Made by a program: the position numbers and the translations under genes
Origin: Daphnia carinata
Lineage: Eukaryota > Arthropoda > Branchiopoda > Diplostraca > Daphniidae
Direction of reading: 5' to 3'
Length of the DNA: 64,000 nucleotides
NCBI RefSeq assembly: GCF_022539665.2
Contig: NC_081334.1
Location: 434,001 to 498,000 of the forward strand
Shown here: one piece after another, positions 1-10,530 of the stretch
How the letters are laid out: the number at the start of each line of letters is the position of its first letter
Numbering within the stretch: position 1 is the first letter of the stretch
The notes under the pieces: generated by a model
What the model was told of the DNA's origin: nothing
The model's database searches: none
What the model saw: the letters and a program-made list of their open reading frames with translations, nothing else

Positions 1-2046
1 ATGTTATTTTTATTATTTTCTATCGTTTAACAAAGATCGTAATCGTTTTAAGATACATTTAAAACATTTAAATCCCTTAGCTTTTCTGCGATTTTTTGGG
101 ATGAATGAACCGTGCACGAGACAAATTTAATTTAAAAACCCGGCTAGTTTTTATTATTTATTTATTTTTTTAAACATTATTATTATTTTTTTAAATTTGT
201 ATTTCTTTCATCTAGTGGGCTTATTTTTTCAAAAATTTATGAGTTGTGTCATGGAAATAAATCAGGAAGCTTTCAAAACGTATACCCTTATTAGATACCC
301 CTTCTGTTACACAATTTACCCTTTTTATTCATATTTCTTGAGCTTTAGAGAATAAAAATATTTTCCCCTATTTTAAGATTCATGTAAATAATATAGTTCT
401 TTACTGTTTTATCAATGTTTAGTTAATTAATCATTTTAAAGTAACAAAATTTGTTGAAAAGTAGCACTGCGTTCTGCATCGAGATTTGAACTGGCAATTT
501 CCTGTATAAAGGAGATGTGTGTAACACGAAGCTTTGGGGTGGGTTGAGCTAGTGGTGCCATCCACGGCCTATGGAGGTGTCACGACGTGACAGTAACAAG
601 CCGTGATTGTCCCCAATACCCCTGTGGTCATGCTGCTAATACGTAAGCAACCTTCTAATAAGGCCTATAAAGATCCACTCAAGTAAGTCAAGTGAGGTAA
701 AATCCAAAAAATGGGTTTCTTACCTACCAATATTGGTAGGTAGGACACCCATTTTTGGGATTTTTTTTTAATTTTTCATCGGCTGCTCCGATGATACATC
801 CTAGGCCATTTCATCCATATATCCAATAATAAAAATCAAACGTTATGTTAGCTGGCTTTACAAGAACGTGTCATCAACGAAATGTGTGCATTCCGATTCG
901 AATGGCCCAATAGTAATAGATAAGAAACTTGGATGGAATATCACCGATGCACACATCAAAAATGATCAAATACAATCAATGAAAAAGAAAGTTGGAAAAC
1001 AGTGGAAAAATTGATTGACAGAGGCCGACCAAAATTTTTGAGGTCAAAATTTTTTTTTTTCATTTCATTCTGCTATATTGAATTACAAAAGGAAAGATAA
1101 ATGGATTTTAACCATATCAACTAACTACACACATCTATACACTAATTTGCTTTGCAAATAAAAAACGTAGGCAAATTAATAAAATAATTATTTGAAACAA
1201 AACGAGATTATTGTTGTTTGAAAAACAATTAAAATCATCAAAAGATGAATTAGTTCCCATAAAGCACACCGATATCTTTTTTAAATATTTTTATACATCC
1301 TTATGGAACTATTAGGATGCCTTTCATTTGTCTCAAATCCTATAATGATTACTTAAAACGACTAGCAGGTGTTGATGACCGGCAGGAACTGCTGTGAAAA
1401 ACATGGATTTTATGGTCATTAATGCTGATATTTACGTTCAATAGGACAACTTTTTTACACCAGCTAAGCAGACATTAAAAAAAAATTCAAAAGATTCTAT
1501 TCGGCCATGCGTCTCCCGTATCGCAGTCGAATAGTTTTCACCTTAGTAATATTTATTGACTACAGATATTAATTTTAGACCAACAAACGGTTCTGCAGAA
1601 AAAAATTTAAATATAAATTTCATCGTTTGGAAATAAATTTGTTTTAATAAATATGGCGCTAATAGGACGACATATTGAGGGATTCATCCACTGGAATCCC
1701 ACACCATAAGCTTAGTATCTTCTACTTAACTTACCGTTACATAACGTAAAAGCAATTTTAAATTATTTTTTAAAACGGTCTTAATAACTAATACTAACAA
1801 AGTTCAACTTTAACGAATCACTTTTAATTGTGGTACCCTAGAATTTAGAAAAAAAAGGATAAAAACAAGACGTCTTATGCAAGACACAATTTATTGTCAA
1901 AAAAGAATGTGGCTTATACCGTTGTTTAGAGGCTCAATGCTGGACGTCCTAGTAGTACCGTTTTAGGACGAGTCACTCAACTTGCTCCTCTACTTAGCTA
2001 ACCATACTTTCGTTTTCTGAAGGTGGGCATTCGACTTTGATCGCCG
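1..2046. other. AT-rich intergenic DNA
   Basis: No convincing coding potential is seen on either strand. The stretch is AT-rich with many short A/T runs, and its only clear structure is the hairpin repeat near 700-765. It lies downstream of the minus-strand SLU7-like copy. No RNA gene was recognised. Confidence 0.55.
700..765. repeat. Short perfect-core hairpin repeat
   Basis: A 22-bp perfect palindrome (721-742, centred on CCAATATTGG) is flanked by a second pair of near-complementary arms, AATCCAAAAAATGGGT on the left and ACCCATTTTTGGGATT on the right. The whole unit can fold into a hairpin of about 66 nt. It may be a MITE remnant or a foldback fragment. No target duplication was found. Confidence 0.5.
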
Positions 2047-3991
2047 TTATAGCCACCGAAGAACCTGTTTTTTTCCTTCTTCTATATCTTTGCTTCTTTC
2101 TACCGTGCAGTATGAGTTTCTTAGCGTCAAATGACAACACCGGAATCCCCATTGACCGTCTTTCCAATATGAACCCCAAACCTAAATAAGTGATTACAAC
2201 CGTTAGACAGGATTATCACACGTAATTTTATTAATAGACTTACTGACTGATGGTTATTAAAATATATGTCTTCTTCATAGCGAGAGCTTATTACTGCTTT
2301 ATCAGCACCTTTGATGATTTTCCCAGTTCGGGAGTACTCAGCATATTGCTCAGTTTGGGCAAGCAAAAGTGCTTTTGGTGGAAATCGTAAATGTTCTTTA
2401 CCTCCGTAGCGTTCAAGAATATTCTCCTGAATAGAGCTTTTAATGTCTTCCTTTTTACCAACATATGCGACTTTGAGTTTTTCGGCCTTGGTTGGTTCAG
2501 CTAACAAGTGAACATCGACTCCGGCGTGTTGAGCTTCCCATGCAAACATCTGAGCTTGAGCATGTTTTGACGTGTCTCCACTGAAGCGAATAAAATTCTC
2601 TCCTGCATAGTCAACCTGTTCTGCTTCTTTGCTCGTATCTGAAAAATCAAAATAAATTCTAGCAAAAATCACTGAATCTAAGAATTATATTGATTCTACC
2701 TTTGTAGGGGTTTTCCCTCATAGAACGAGTCTTGGGATCATAATACGCAGAATTTGGATCCAGATTTCGCAGGTATTTTGCGGGTCTTCGCGGATCGAGC
2801 AAAAGAGAAGTTACAAGGGAGACTGAATGGGGTGGGGGGGAGAGAAGGAGCAAGAGGGTGGACAGAACAAGGCGAAGTGCGGAAAACATATATTTCTTAT
2901 ATTATATTTTAAGACGCGATAGTTGTTCAATAAACAAAGATTTTGAAAAATGAACTTTATTTAACGGGATATTAGCATTAGATAAATACTAACATAATCC
3001 GAAATCAGATTGCTACCGAATAAATAATCAAAGATTAACTAGCGTAGATACGCTAGCATTGTTTCATCTCGGCAAACCTTATAGAAAGTCACGGTTTCAG
3101 CAACCTTTGTACATTCCAACTTCCACGGAATAGGGGGTTGGAAATATAATTTGGAAACAAGTGTAAAGTGTTTAGGAACATGGAAATTGACTGGAGAAAA
3201 AGGCCCAGTCTCATGGAGAAAAAGGCCCACTTTTGAATGTGGACAAAAGTGGGCCTTTTTCGTATGGGCTTTTTTCGTATGGGGCTTTTTCGTGGGCCTT
3301 TTTTGTCTGGGCCTTTTTCTCCGACCTCCATTTATCTTCATCACCATCCATTTCTTCTTCACCCCCATCATCTTCATCTCCAGTATTCAGCCGTTGAGCC
3401 TTAAGTTGTCTTTTAGTGTCCCCAACATTCTCAAATTCTTCTATAATGCTCAAATGTTCAGTTGGATTATAAGCATTCCAACGATCATGTTTTCCATCGT
3501 AGTCTAATTTTAATTCAGGTTGAATAAACTCATCTGGGGCTAGTACAGTTCCAGAGTATTTCACCAAAACTTTTCTAGGTCTCTCTACACAACCTTTTTT
3601 CTTGTGTGCAACTGCCCCACAGTTTTCTCAAGCTGCTTTCCGAAATTTGGTTGTCAAGGAATTAAGGTTAACACCCCGCTGGAACCAATCACCAACTCTA
3701 GCCAACTGTTTCTGTCTCTCTTCTTCTTGTGGCGTCTGATGTTTTAATGTTGGCCCAATGGTATTATAATACCATGGCACAGAAGATATATATTGTGGAA
3801 CATGTGGGTTTATGTCTTTGCCTGTTGGAGGTAATAATTTGTAGTGCAGGTTGAAAAATACAACGGACAAGCTAATTAGTTACCTTCTTCATCTACTGCA
3901 GCTGGAGCAGTTCCTGCTTTCCTAGCTTCCTCGAGTTCTTTTGCTTTCCTCCAGTCTTCCCTTGTCTTTTTAGGGGGTTCATTACCAATTG
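2047..3991 (-). pseudogene. Degenerate SLU7-like pre-mRNA splicing factor
   Basis: SLU7 acts in the second step of pre-mRNA splicing (3' splice-site choice). Recognisable SLU7 blocks occur in order on the minus strand: [15 protein letters not shown], then after a 62-nt GT-AG intron (3822-3883) [18 protein letters not shown], then the zinc-knuckle region, [40 protein letters not shown], a block of the type [20 protein letters not shown], and a C-terminal [16 protein letters not shown] exon. Introns are kept, so it is not a processed copy. The frame is broken by TGA at 3628-3630, where the first zinc-knuckle Cys codon (TGC/TGT) is expected. A 130-bp foldback repeat interrupts the acidic region, no in-frame ATG is seen, and an in-frame TAA lies just upstream of the first block. 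SLU7 homology is secure; loss of function is likely. Confidence 0.85.
3193..3322. repeat. Foldback repeat built of GGAGAAAAAGGCCC units
   Basis: The 130-bp unit begins GGAGAAAAAGGCCCA and ends with its inverse TGGGCCTTTTTCTCC. A second forward unit follows the first, and about five degenerate inverse units (GGGCYTTTTTC) fill the right half. It sits within the coding region of the SLU7-like copy, just after the acidic GDEDKW block. No clear target duplication flanks it. The design parallels the termini of element E at 27.8 and 35.3 kb. Confidence 0.7.
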
Positions 3992-4702
3992 CTTAAGATT
4001 TGCTAGCGATCAGCAAAGAAATTGGTAAATTTAGCGTAGAAACCATTACGAGAAGAAACGAATTTTATGGCGAAATTATGATGTGACGAGTGTTAACGAA
4101 TTACTTGTTCTATCGACGCAAACTGTAGACGAAAATACACTGCCGTCGTCTACAACGCTCTGATAGTTTAGATTTCAAATTTGTTTACTACTGATATCAG
4201 GTGGCCATCGCAATTAATAATATTTTTGTGCATCAAATTAACAATTATAAACATCACAATAAAAAATATAAGACTGTTATGCAAAATATTTCGGAAATCT
4301 CGTTTAAAAAACATCTAAATTTTTTTTTCAAATTTCAAAAATAGTGGAAAAATGATTGGTTTTCTGCGCTTCCCTTGTGCAATTGTTGCTTAACTTAGTG
4401 GTGTCACCAATCCAATAAGGAAATCAGTGAACGCAGCATTCATGTTTAGCCAAACGCACCAAAAGATAGCCATAATGATCTGCAACGGTACGCTCAGCGT
4501 GCCAAGTGCTTACAGAGTGTTACAATTGTATAACTTCCTATTTTAGCCTTTTTAGGAACGAAGAGAATGATAATTTTTTGTTTGCAAGCTATTTAATTCG
4601 GCTTGATTAATTGTACACTGATAAAACATAAACGGAAAAGGTATATCCATTATTTAATTTAAGTCTACCTTTTAAGCTTGTCTGGCAGAAGTAATGGGTC
4701 AT
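3992..4702. other. Intergenic DNA between SLU7-like and C1q-like copies
   Basis: AT-rich, no convincing exon on either strand. It may contain the missing first exon of the SLU7-like gene, but no in-frame ATG block could be identified. Confidence 0.5.
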
Positions 4703-5862
4703 TTAAAGCGACATTTCTTCTTCTAACATGAAACCATTAAAGTGCAGGAAATTTTTGATACCCCACAGATATCCGTTGGTTGGCAAGGTATAGGCTTGTA
4801 TCCAGATTTGGTCACCTTTGGCCAATCGCAGCTTCGATTGCATCGAAAAGGTTTCGAATTGTTCGCTAGGAGCAATCTCGTCGGCGAACGCAGATGCGAT
4901 GGGTAAACCATTCATGTACATGAAAAGGCCGCAAATGAGTCTGGATGGAGATCCACCCGGAAAATAGGCCATTCCAGAGAAAGAGAAAAAAACATTTGCC
5001 TGCATTTGGAGCCGTGTACTTGCCACTTGTCTTATCACAGCCTCCTCCCACGTTCAGTCTATTATTTGTCTACAACAAACTGATTGTAAGTCTTACCTGC
5101 ATCTCTCATTGGCAGGCAGAAATTGCAGTGAACCATTTCGGCCGATTTTGCCCCGATGATGGAATAGACTCCGCTTAGGGTGTGACCTCTGTCCTTCAGA
5201 TCCGCACAAGATCGTGGCATTCTGATTGGCATCTGTCTCAGTGTGCCACCGGTAGATTCTAGAATTGGTTTTGCAGCGCTTTCGCTACCTCTCTACAGCG
5301 CAGTAACTTGAGCTTCAACTTGATTTAAATGAGCTTGCAAAGCGTCCTGTATATATTTTTAGCGAGCCATGATTCAAACTAGGACTTGTTATGCAGACTA
5401 TGTTCTGGAATCAAATTGGAAGTTGCGGACACGGCCGTCGTCGTTTTATAGAGCTCCAACTCGTTCAATTCATCGATTCTAGCTCGTTGTCCATGTTTTT
5501 AATGCCTGTCGACTTTCCGCGGCGTGATTCTTGTCGTAACTGTGGCGTACCTGTAGAAAGCTTGTTTTTTAATCCGCTGTCATCGCTTTCCGATCTTTCC
5601 GTAAATCCACAGGGAGTTCGAGACCACTGTTTCAATAATCCGGGTTGTGGGTTTGTGTTTGTGCAGTTTTTGTCAATATTAAAAGAACTTATCATGAAAC
5701 TGTCGAGTAAGCTTCCGCCACTAACGCTAGTACGGAGTTCTAGAAAATATCATCACCTGGTGGCCCTAATGGCAAAGATGATGTTCACTATGGCGAGAGC
5801 CGATATGCATAGGAAAACAAAAATCTCGAAGTTTAACGGTATATTCAATAATGACGACACAT
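4703..5862 (-). pseudogene. C1q-domain secreted protein, broken frame
   Basis: This is a C1q/TNF-like lectin-type protein, probably secreted. The N-terminal exon encodes a hydrophobic segment (FEIFVFLCISALAIVNIIF) resembling a signal peptide or anchor. A middle exon has the cladoceran-type block MPRSCADLKDRGHTLSGVYS. The C-terminal exons carry C1q beta-strand motifs: GGCDKTSGKYTAPNAGK, FFSFSGMAYFPG, LICGLFMYMNG, LAKGDQIWIQ and HFNGFMLEEE. Two defects are visible. An in-frame TAG follows NQVEAQVTAL (near 5295), and a one-base frameshift at a seven-base T run (minus strand, near 4986-4992) separates TAPNAGK from FFSFSGM. Family membership is secure, while the exon limits at the 5' end are guesses. 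The frameshift could be a consensus error. Confidence 0.75.
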
Positions 5863-6517
5863 AAATAGTTTATTAATTAAGCCGATGCAAGGAAGGAAGG
5901 AAATATAGATTGCAGGTAAATTTGGTTGATTTTTGCCATCTCTGGATTCATTAAAAGTTTTGAAGCAACCTTTTTTTTCCCACTTCATGTGTACTATTAT
6001 AGTTCCAAATAGTCATCCCATTTGTTCGGGACAGTCCCATTGTAGCCATCAGCTGTTAACGAACAGGGAAGTTGCAACATAAATTAAATTAACGCGATCC
6101 ACAACTTTTTAAAGCTCTTTTATTGTTGACTGAAGGTTTGCGTTTCTTTTGGCACAATTACGTAACAATGATTGTCATCTATTCGTCTGGTGTTCCCAAG
6201 GCGATACTTTGAACTGTGCGAGGCAAATGACGTTGCTGTTGTGCGCATGTGTACAGCGCACATACAAAACCCATTCAAGTGCGTGTGTGTTCAGTAAGCG
6301 GTTTGCATGACATTGGTCGACTGGCCGATATCTTCTTCAAGTAAATCAAACCAGTAAACTGAAATTGGAAATTGTCTTATCTGGCAATATACGGTAACAT
6401 GCTTTTTGGCATAATTATTATAACGATGTCATCACCGACGTTGATTTCAAACGCTACTTGCCAATGTTTTGGCGAAGTAACCATACAGGAAGCAGGAAAA
6501 GTTGAATCTTTGCTTGA
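5863..6517. other. Intergenic DNA
   Basis: No supported coding region, RNA gene or repeat is seen. It separates two minus-strand genes, the C1q-like copy and the 3' end of the kinase-ankyrin gene. Confidence 0.5.
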
Positions 6518-6873
6518 TTAGCTCTGGACAAGAGCTGTTTGGTCAAGGAGTTTTAGGATTTCGTCCTTGTCGTGTATTCTATTATTTTTGCGTAACAAAA
6601 GTAGTGCATCGTCGCCCTGCGATATGATACGAATTCCATGATGAATTAAGAGTTGGACGGTGTCTTGTAAATTTGAGCTTGAACTGTTTCGACATAAATA
6701 ATGGAGTGCATTCCGTTCCTTGTTGTCTTTTGCGTTCACGTCAATTCCTAGGTGGATTAGCAGTTTAATTGCGTCGATTAAACTTGACCTTGAATTGTTA
6801 GAGCACAAGTGAAGAAGCGCATTCCGCCCAGCTTTGTCCCTTGCGTTCACGTCGACCCCAATTGGATTAAAAG
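6518..6873 (-). pseudogene. 3' end of kinase-ankyrin gene, cut off by element A
   Basis: Ankyrin repeats here (RNALLHLCSNNSRSSLIDAI then KLLIHLGIDVNAKD; RNALHYLCRNSSSSNLQDTV then QLLIHHG) continue the gene whose 5' part lies at 40642-42084, and the reading ends at a stop at 6518. Joining the two flanks across the AAAAG target duplication restores the repeat DAIQLLIQLG, so element A split one gene. Just after the junction the G run has four bases where five would keep the VDVNA frame, so the host copy carries a one-base frameshift or a consensus error there. Expression of these last repeats is unlikely after the 33.8-kb insertion. Confidence 0.8.
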
Positions 6874-7138
6874 TGTTGGGGCGTTGGAATCCCTAGAACT
6901 AATGTTAGTCACTGGGGAATAGAATTACAGTTTATTGCATGTGGCAATAAGACTTAATGGGAAAATCGAGGCGACGACTCTTGGGGGACGTAACTAATAC
7001 GTTGCCTCCGATATCTATAAAAAACCCCATAGTCCAAGCCCGGAGTCAGTTAGTAACTTAGATCTTCTCGAAGTGTTTGTAAGTCTAATTATTCATTTGT
7101 GTCAGTGAAATAAAAGTCCTTTAACCACGGTCACAACA
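6874..7138 (+). repeat. 5' LTR of element A
   Basis: 265 bp, TG...CA ends. TATAAAA near 7016-7022 and AATAAA near 7109-7114 fit a promoter and polyadenylation signal. It differs from the 3' LTR at about two positions (for example CCCCATAG versus CCCCAAAG, and ATTTGTG versus ATTTCTG). Confidence 0.93.
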
Positions 7139-7203
7139 TTTGGCGACGAGGTGTACTCAACTAGCGTAGTTACAAGTGAAACTGACGAGTGAAGAAAATA
7201 GTG

Positions 7204-8043
7204 ATGGCGCTTTCAAAAGAGGATTTATCGCAGTTTTTACTAGCTCAGCAGCAACTCTTTGCAGAACAACAACATAAGTTGTTGGAAGAAGCAAGAGCAG
7301 ATTCGGCTAGGAGAGAAGAGCTTCTATTGAGAAGTCTGAGCCAGCTTCATACGAAGATGGAGGATGAAACCGAAACTGCATCGGATTTGATTTTATCGGC
7401 GTTATCAAAGCGAATTCCGGAATTCACGTTCGAACCTGAAAATGGTTGCACATTCGATGTGTGGTACCAGCGTTTCGAAGACGTGATGTCGCAAGAGGGT
7501 TCGAAACTGAAGCAGGAAGCTCAGTCTAGATTTTTGATAACAAAGCTCGATGCAGCCTGTTACGGGCGATTGGTAGATAAAATCTTACCAAAAAAGCCAG
7601 CAGAATTTAAAAGAGGCAGTCGAGATCCTGGAAAAGATGTTTGGACAGAAAATGACTACGTTCAGAAAAAGGTACGACTGTTTCAAAGTAGACCTAATCA
7701 AACCGACCACGCAAGATTACGCTACATTTTCTACACTGGTAAATCGCAAGTGCGAAAGGGCCCAATTGAATCAGATGTCAGACGATGACTTTAAGTGTTT
7801 AGTCTTTGTTTCGGGTCTCCAATCTCCAGAAGACGCAGAGATGAGAACACGTCTTTTACGGAAACTGGAACAAACAGATAGAGTGACACTAGACGAATTA
7901 GTGGCGGAATGTGAACTGATTTGGGGTTAAAAAAAGACGCGAAGCTGATCGAACAATCAACATCGCAGGTCCAAGCCATAAAGAAAAACCAAAAACCAAA
8001 AACGTCGTTCCAAAGAGGTCCAAAGAATGAGACCCAATTTTAA
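7204..8043 (+). pseudogene. gag of element A, frameshifted
   Basis: Capsid-like polyprotein of a Ty3/gypsy element, with coding starting at the ATG at 7204. The N-terminal part is a glutamine/leucine-rich helix (LAQQQLFAEQQHKLLEEARA), followed by the gag block FTFEPENGCTFDVWYQRFED. Near 7610 an A4 run shifts the frame: one A fewer gives KEAVEILEKMFGQKM. A second shift occurs after ECELIWG (about 7926), and a TAA sits at 8041-8043. Just beyond that stop, in the same frame as pol, is the zinc knuckle CFVCGGEHFARDC. As written, the gene cannot make an intact Gag. Confidence 0.85.
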
Positions 8044-9803
8044 AAGAAGAAAGCGGGGGAATGCTTTGTCTGCGGCGGGGAACATTTTGCACGAGATTGC
8101 CCCGAAACTACTAAGCCAACGAAGGGCAAAAAGTTTCAACATAAGGTTCATTTTAACACCAATAGAAAACAAACCAATGCGGTTACGGGTTCTAAGAACT
8201 TAAACGGGCGCAAATATGTCCAGCTATTAATTGAACAGGTGCCGATTAGAATCCAAATCGACACTGGATCGGACATAACTATGATTAACGGTGAATCCTG
8301 GAGGAAACTCGGAAAACCAGATTTGCAAGAGACTCAAGACGACGTTCGGAACGTATCAGGAGTGCCTTTAAAAACGTACGGCCGATTCGCAACGGAATTT
8401 TCAGTGGAAAGTTTCACGGGACACGGATTCTGTTATGTCACAGATAACATTCAGCTAATGGGAATTGACTGGATTGAACAATTACCACCCTTTCGAGACA
8501 CGTTTAAGACGATTTGCTGTAAAGTGGTACGGAACTATACCCATGAGGAGGTAGTAAACCACCTACGGAAAAGGTATAAAGAAGTCTTTAAATCAGGTTT
8601 AGGCCGATGTACAAAAATGGAAGCCAAGTTGGTATTGAAATCTGACGCTCAACCCATTTTCAGAAATAAAAAACCAGTGCCTTTTGCCACTCTATCAAAA
8701 GTAGATAGTGAGATAGATCGTTTAGTGAAGGAAGGAGTAATTTACCCGGTGGATTATAGTGATTGGGCAGCACCAGTGGTAGTAGCACAAAAAGCGAATG
8801 GAAAGATCAGACTCTGTGCTGATTTCTCAACAGGTCTGAACGACCAACTTCAGCTACACCAACACCCACTACCGACAGCAGAAGAAATTTTCGCAAGACT
8901 GAACGGTGGGGAGTGGTTCGCCCATATCGACTTTTCGGATGCCTACAATCAGCTAATGGTCGACGAAGAATCTCAAGAGCTCCTAACAATTAACACGCAT
9001 CGCGGTTTATATCGTTTCAAGCGGTTAGCCTTTGGAGTAAAATCAGCACCCGGCATTTTTCAGAAAGTGATGGACGCAACTATTGCGGACCTGGAGGATG
9101 TTGCTGCCTTCTTGGACGACCTAATCGTTAAGGGCCGGACGCAAGATGAATTGATTCACAATCTGGAATTGGTATTTGAACGGCTACAGAAGTTTGGATT
9201 CAGAGTACGTCTGGATAAATGCATCTTCATGATGCCGAAAATTAAATACCTGGGGTTCGTCATCGATAAAGATGGAAGACGTCCGGATTCTACGAAGGTT
9301 GAAGCTATCGAAAAAATGCCGCCACCGCAAGACATAAATCAAGTGAGGTCTTTTCTTGGAATGATCAATTATTATGGAGCGTTCGTATCGGGAATGAGAG
9401 AAATTAGAGCCCCACTGGATGCACTATTAAAGAAAGATGCAAAATTTGTCTGGACACCACAGTGTCAAAAAATCGTTCGAGCGAGCGAAATTTTGTCGTC
9501 AGATTTACTTTTGACGCATTTCAATCCGAAGTTGGATGTTATAGTCGCAGCAGATGCTTCAGATTACGGTATCGGTGCAGTAATTCTTCATCGTTTCGCT
9601 GACGGAAAACAAAAGGCCATAGCGCATGCAAGTCGCGCTCTTACCGCAGTAGAGAAAAACTACGGTCAAATAGAAAAAGAAGGTCTGGCCCTTGTTTTTG
9701 GCGTGCGAAAATTTCATCGATATATTCATGGTCGGAAGTTTACACTCCAGACAGACCACAAACCCCTGTTGTCTATATTTGGAAGTAAGAAAGGAATACC
9801 TAT
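8044..9803 (+). CDS. pol of element A, first part (CCHC, protease, RT, RNase H start)
   Basis: Open in one frame from the zinc knuckle CFVCGGEHFARDC to the insertion point of element B. Visible parts are the aspartic protease IDTGSDITMING, the RT blocks LCADFS and AHIDFSDAYNQL, the catalytic FLDD (in AAFLDDLIVKG) and the connection SFLGMINYYGAF. RNase H starts at VAADASDYGIGAVI and runs to DHKPLLSIFGSKKGIPI, where it is cut. The next codons (YTANRLKRWAL) resume at 26755 after element B. It resembles the K02A2.6-type Ty3/gypsy polyproteins common in animal genomes. Confidence 0.93.
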
Positions 9804-10496
9804 TGTAAAGAAGCAAATAAATGTTTTTATTTGATATGCCTTCCCGTTTATTCTTTATGTATGACTCATGTGTTACGCCATATAAACTGCGCAGTAGTGT
9901 ATTATATTACATCGGCACCTTGCCGCTTAGCAACATTTGTGATTGGCTGCTTAGGCGTTGATCTGTATTGCACCATCAACTTAATATATCAAATTTCATT
10001 AGTTGCGACATGTAATTGCGCAGTTGTTAATTGCTGTGCAATATGCGAGGTTTCGTGGTGAACCAAGATCTGAGTAAGTTCAGTTGTCGATGAGCCTCTG
10101 ACTCTTACAGGCGGAGTTCAAGTTCAGCTAGTGCTCCCCATTGATAAATTTGTGCAAGTGAATTGAGCTGTGTCACGTGCTTGTCTGAGTGTTCGGTTCA
10201 CCCATATTGTTTACCCACGTGCCGACGAACTCCTGTTAACGCCGCCTTCTCTTATATCCTCGCCCGTGCTCCGCTCAAGCCACCGCGGTAAGCTTATACT
10301 ACAGTATCATATTACACTCCGACTTCTCTTTCTTTAGTCTGACTCCTTTTGTCTTATCCCAAACTGACTTCTGTACCGCTTAGCCCTACTTGGATAAATA
10401 TAAATCATCGTGTGGGTAAATCGCCTCCGAGTTCGATTCATTTCAATTTGTCTTAATTCCGTAAAGTACATCTTCTCACAGAGAAGATGCTTTACA
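9804..10496 (+). repeat. 5' LTR of element B
   Basis: 693 bp, TG...CA ends, with a TATAAAT near 10399 and a downstream stretch leading to the primer-binding site. The near-identical copy is at 26061-26754. A 76-codon open frame within the LTR is present in both copies and has no recognisable product. Confidence 0.93.
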
Positions 10497-10530
10497 TAAT
10501 GGTGGCAGCGATTTCTCGGACTCACCCACA

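Noticed and set aside
480-660. Possible tRNA-derived SINE near GGGTTGAGCTAGTGG
   Set aside because: No convincing A and B boxes or poly-A tail with a flanking duplication.
9831-10061. 76-codon frame in the LTR of element B (repeated at 26088-26318)
   Set aside because: Present only because the LTR is duplicated; no recognisable protein features.
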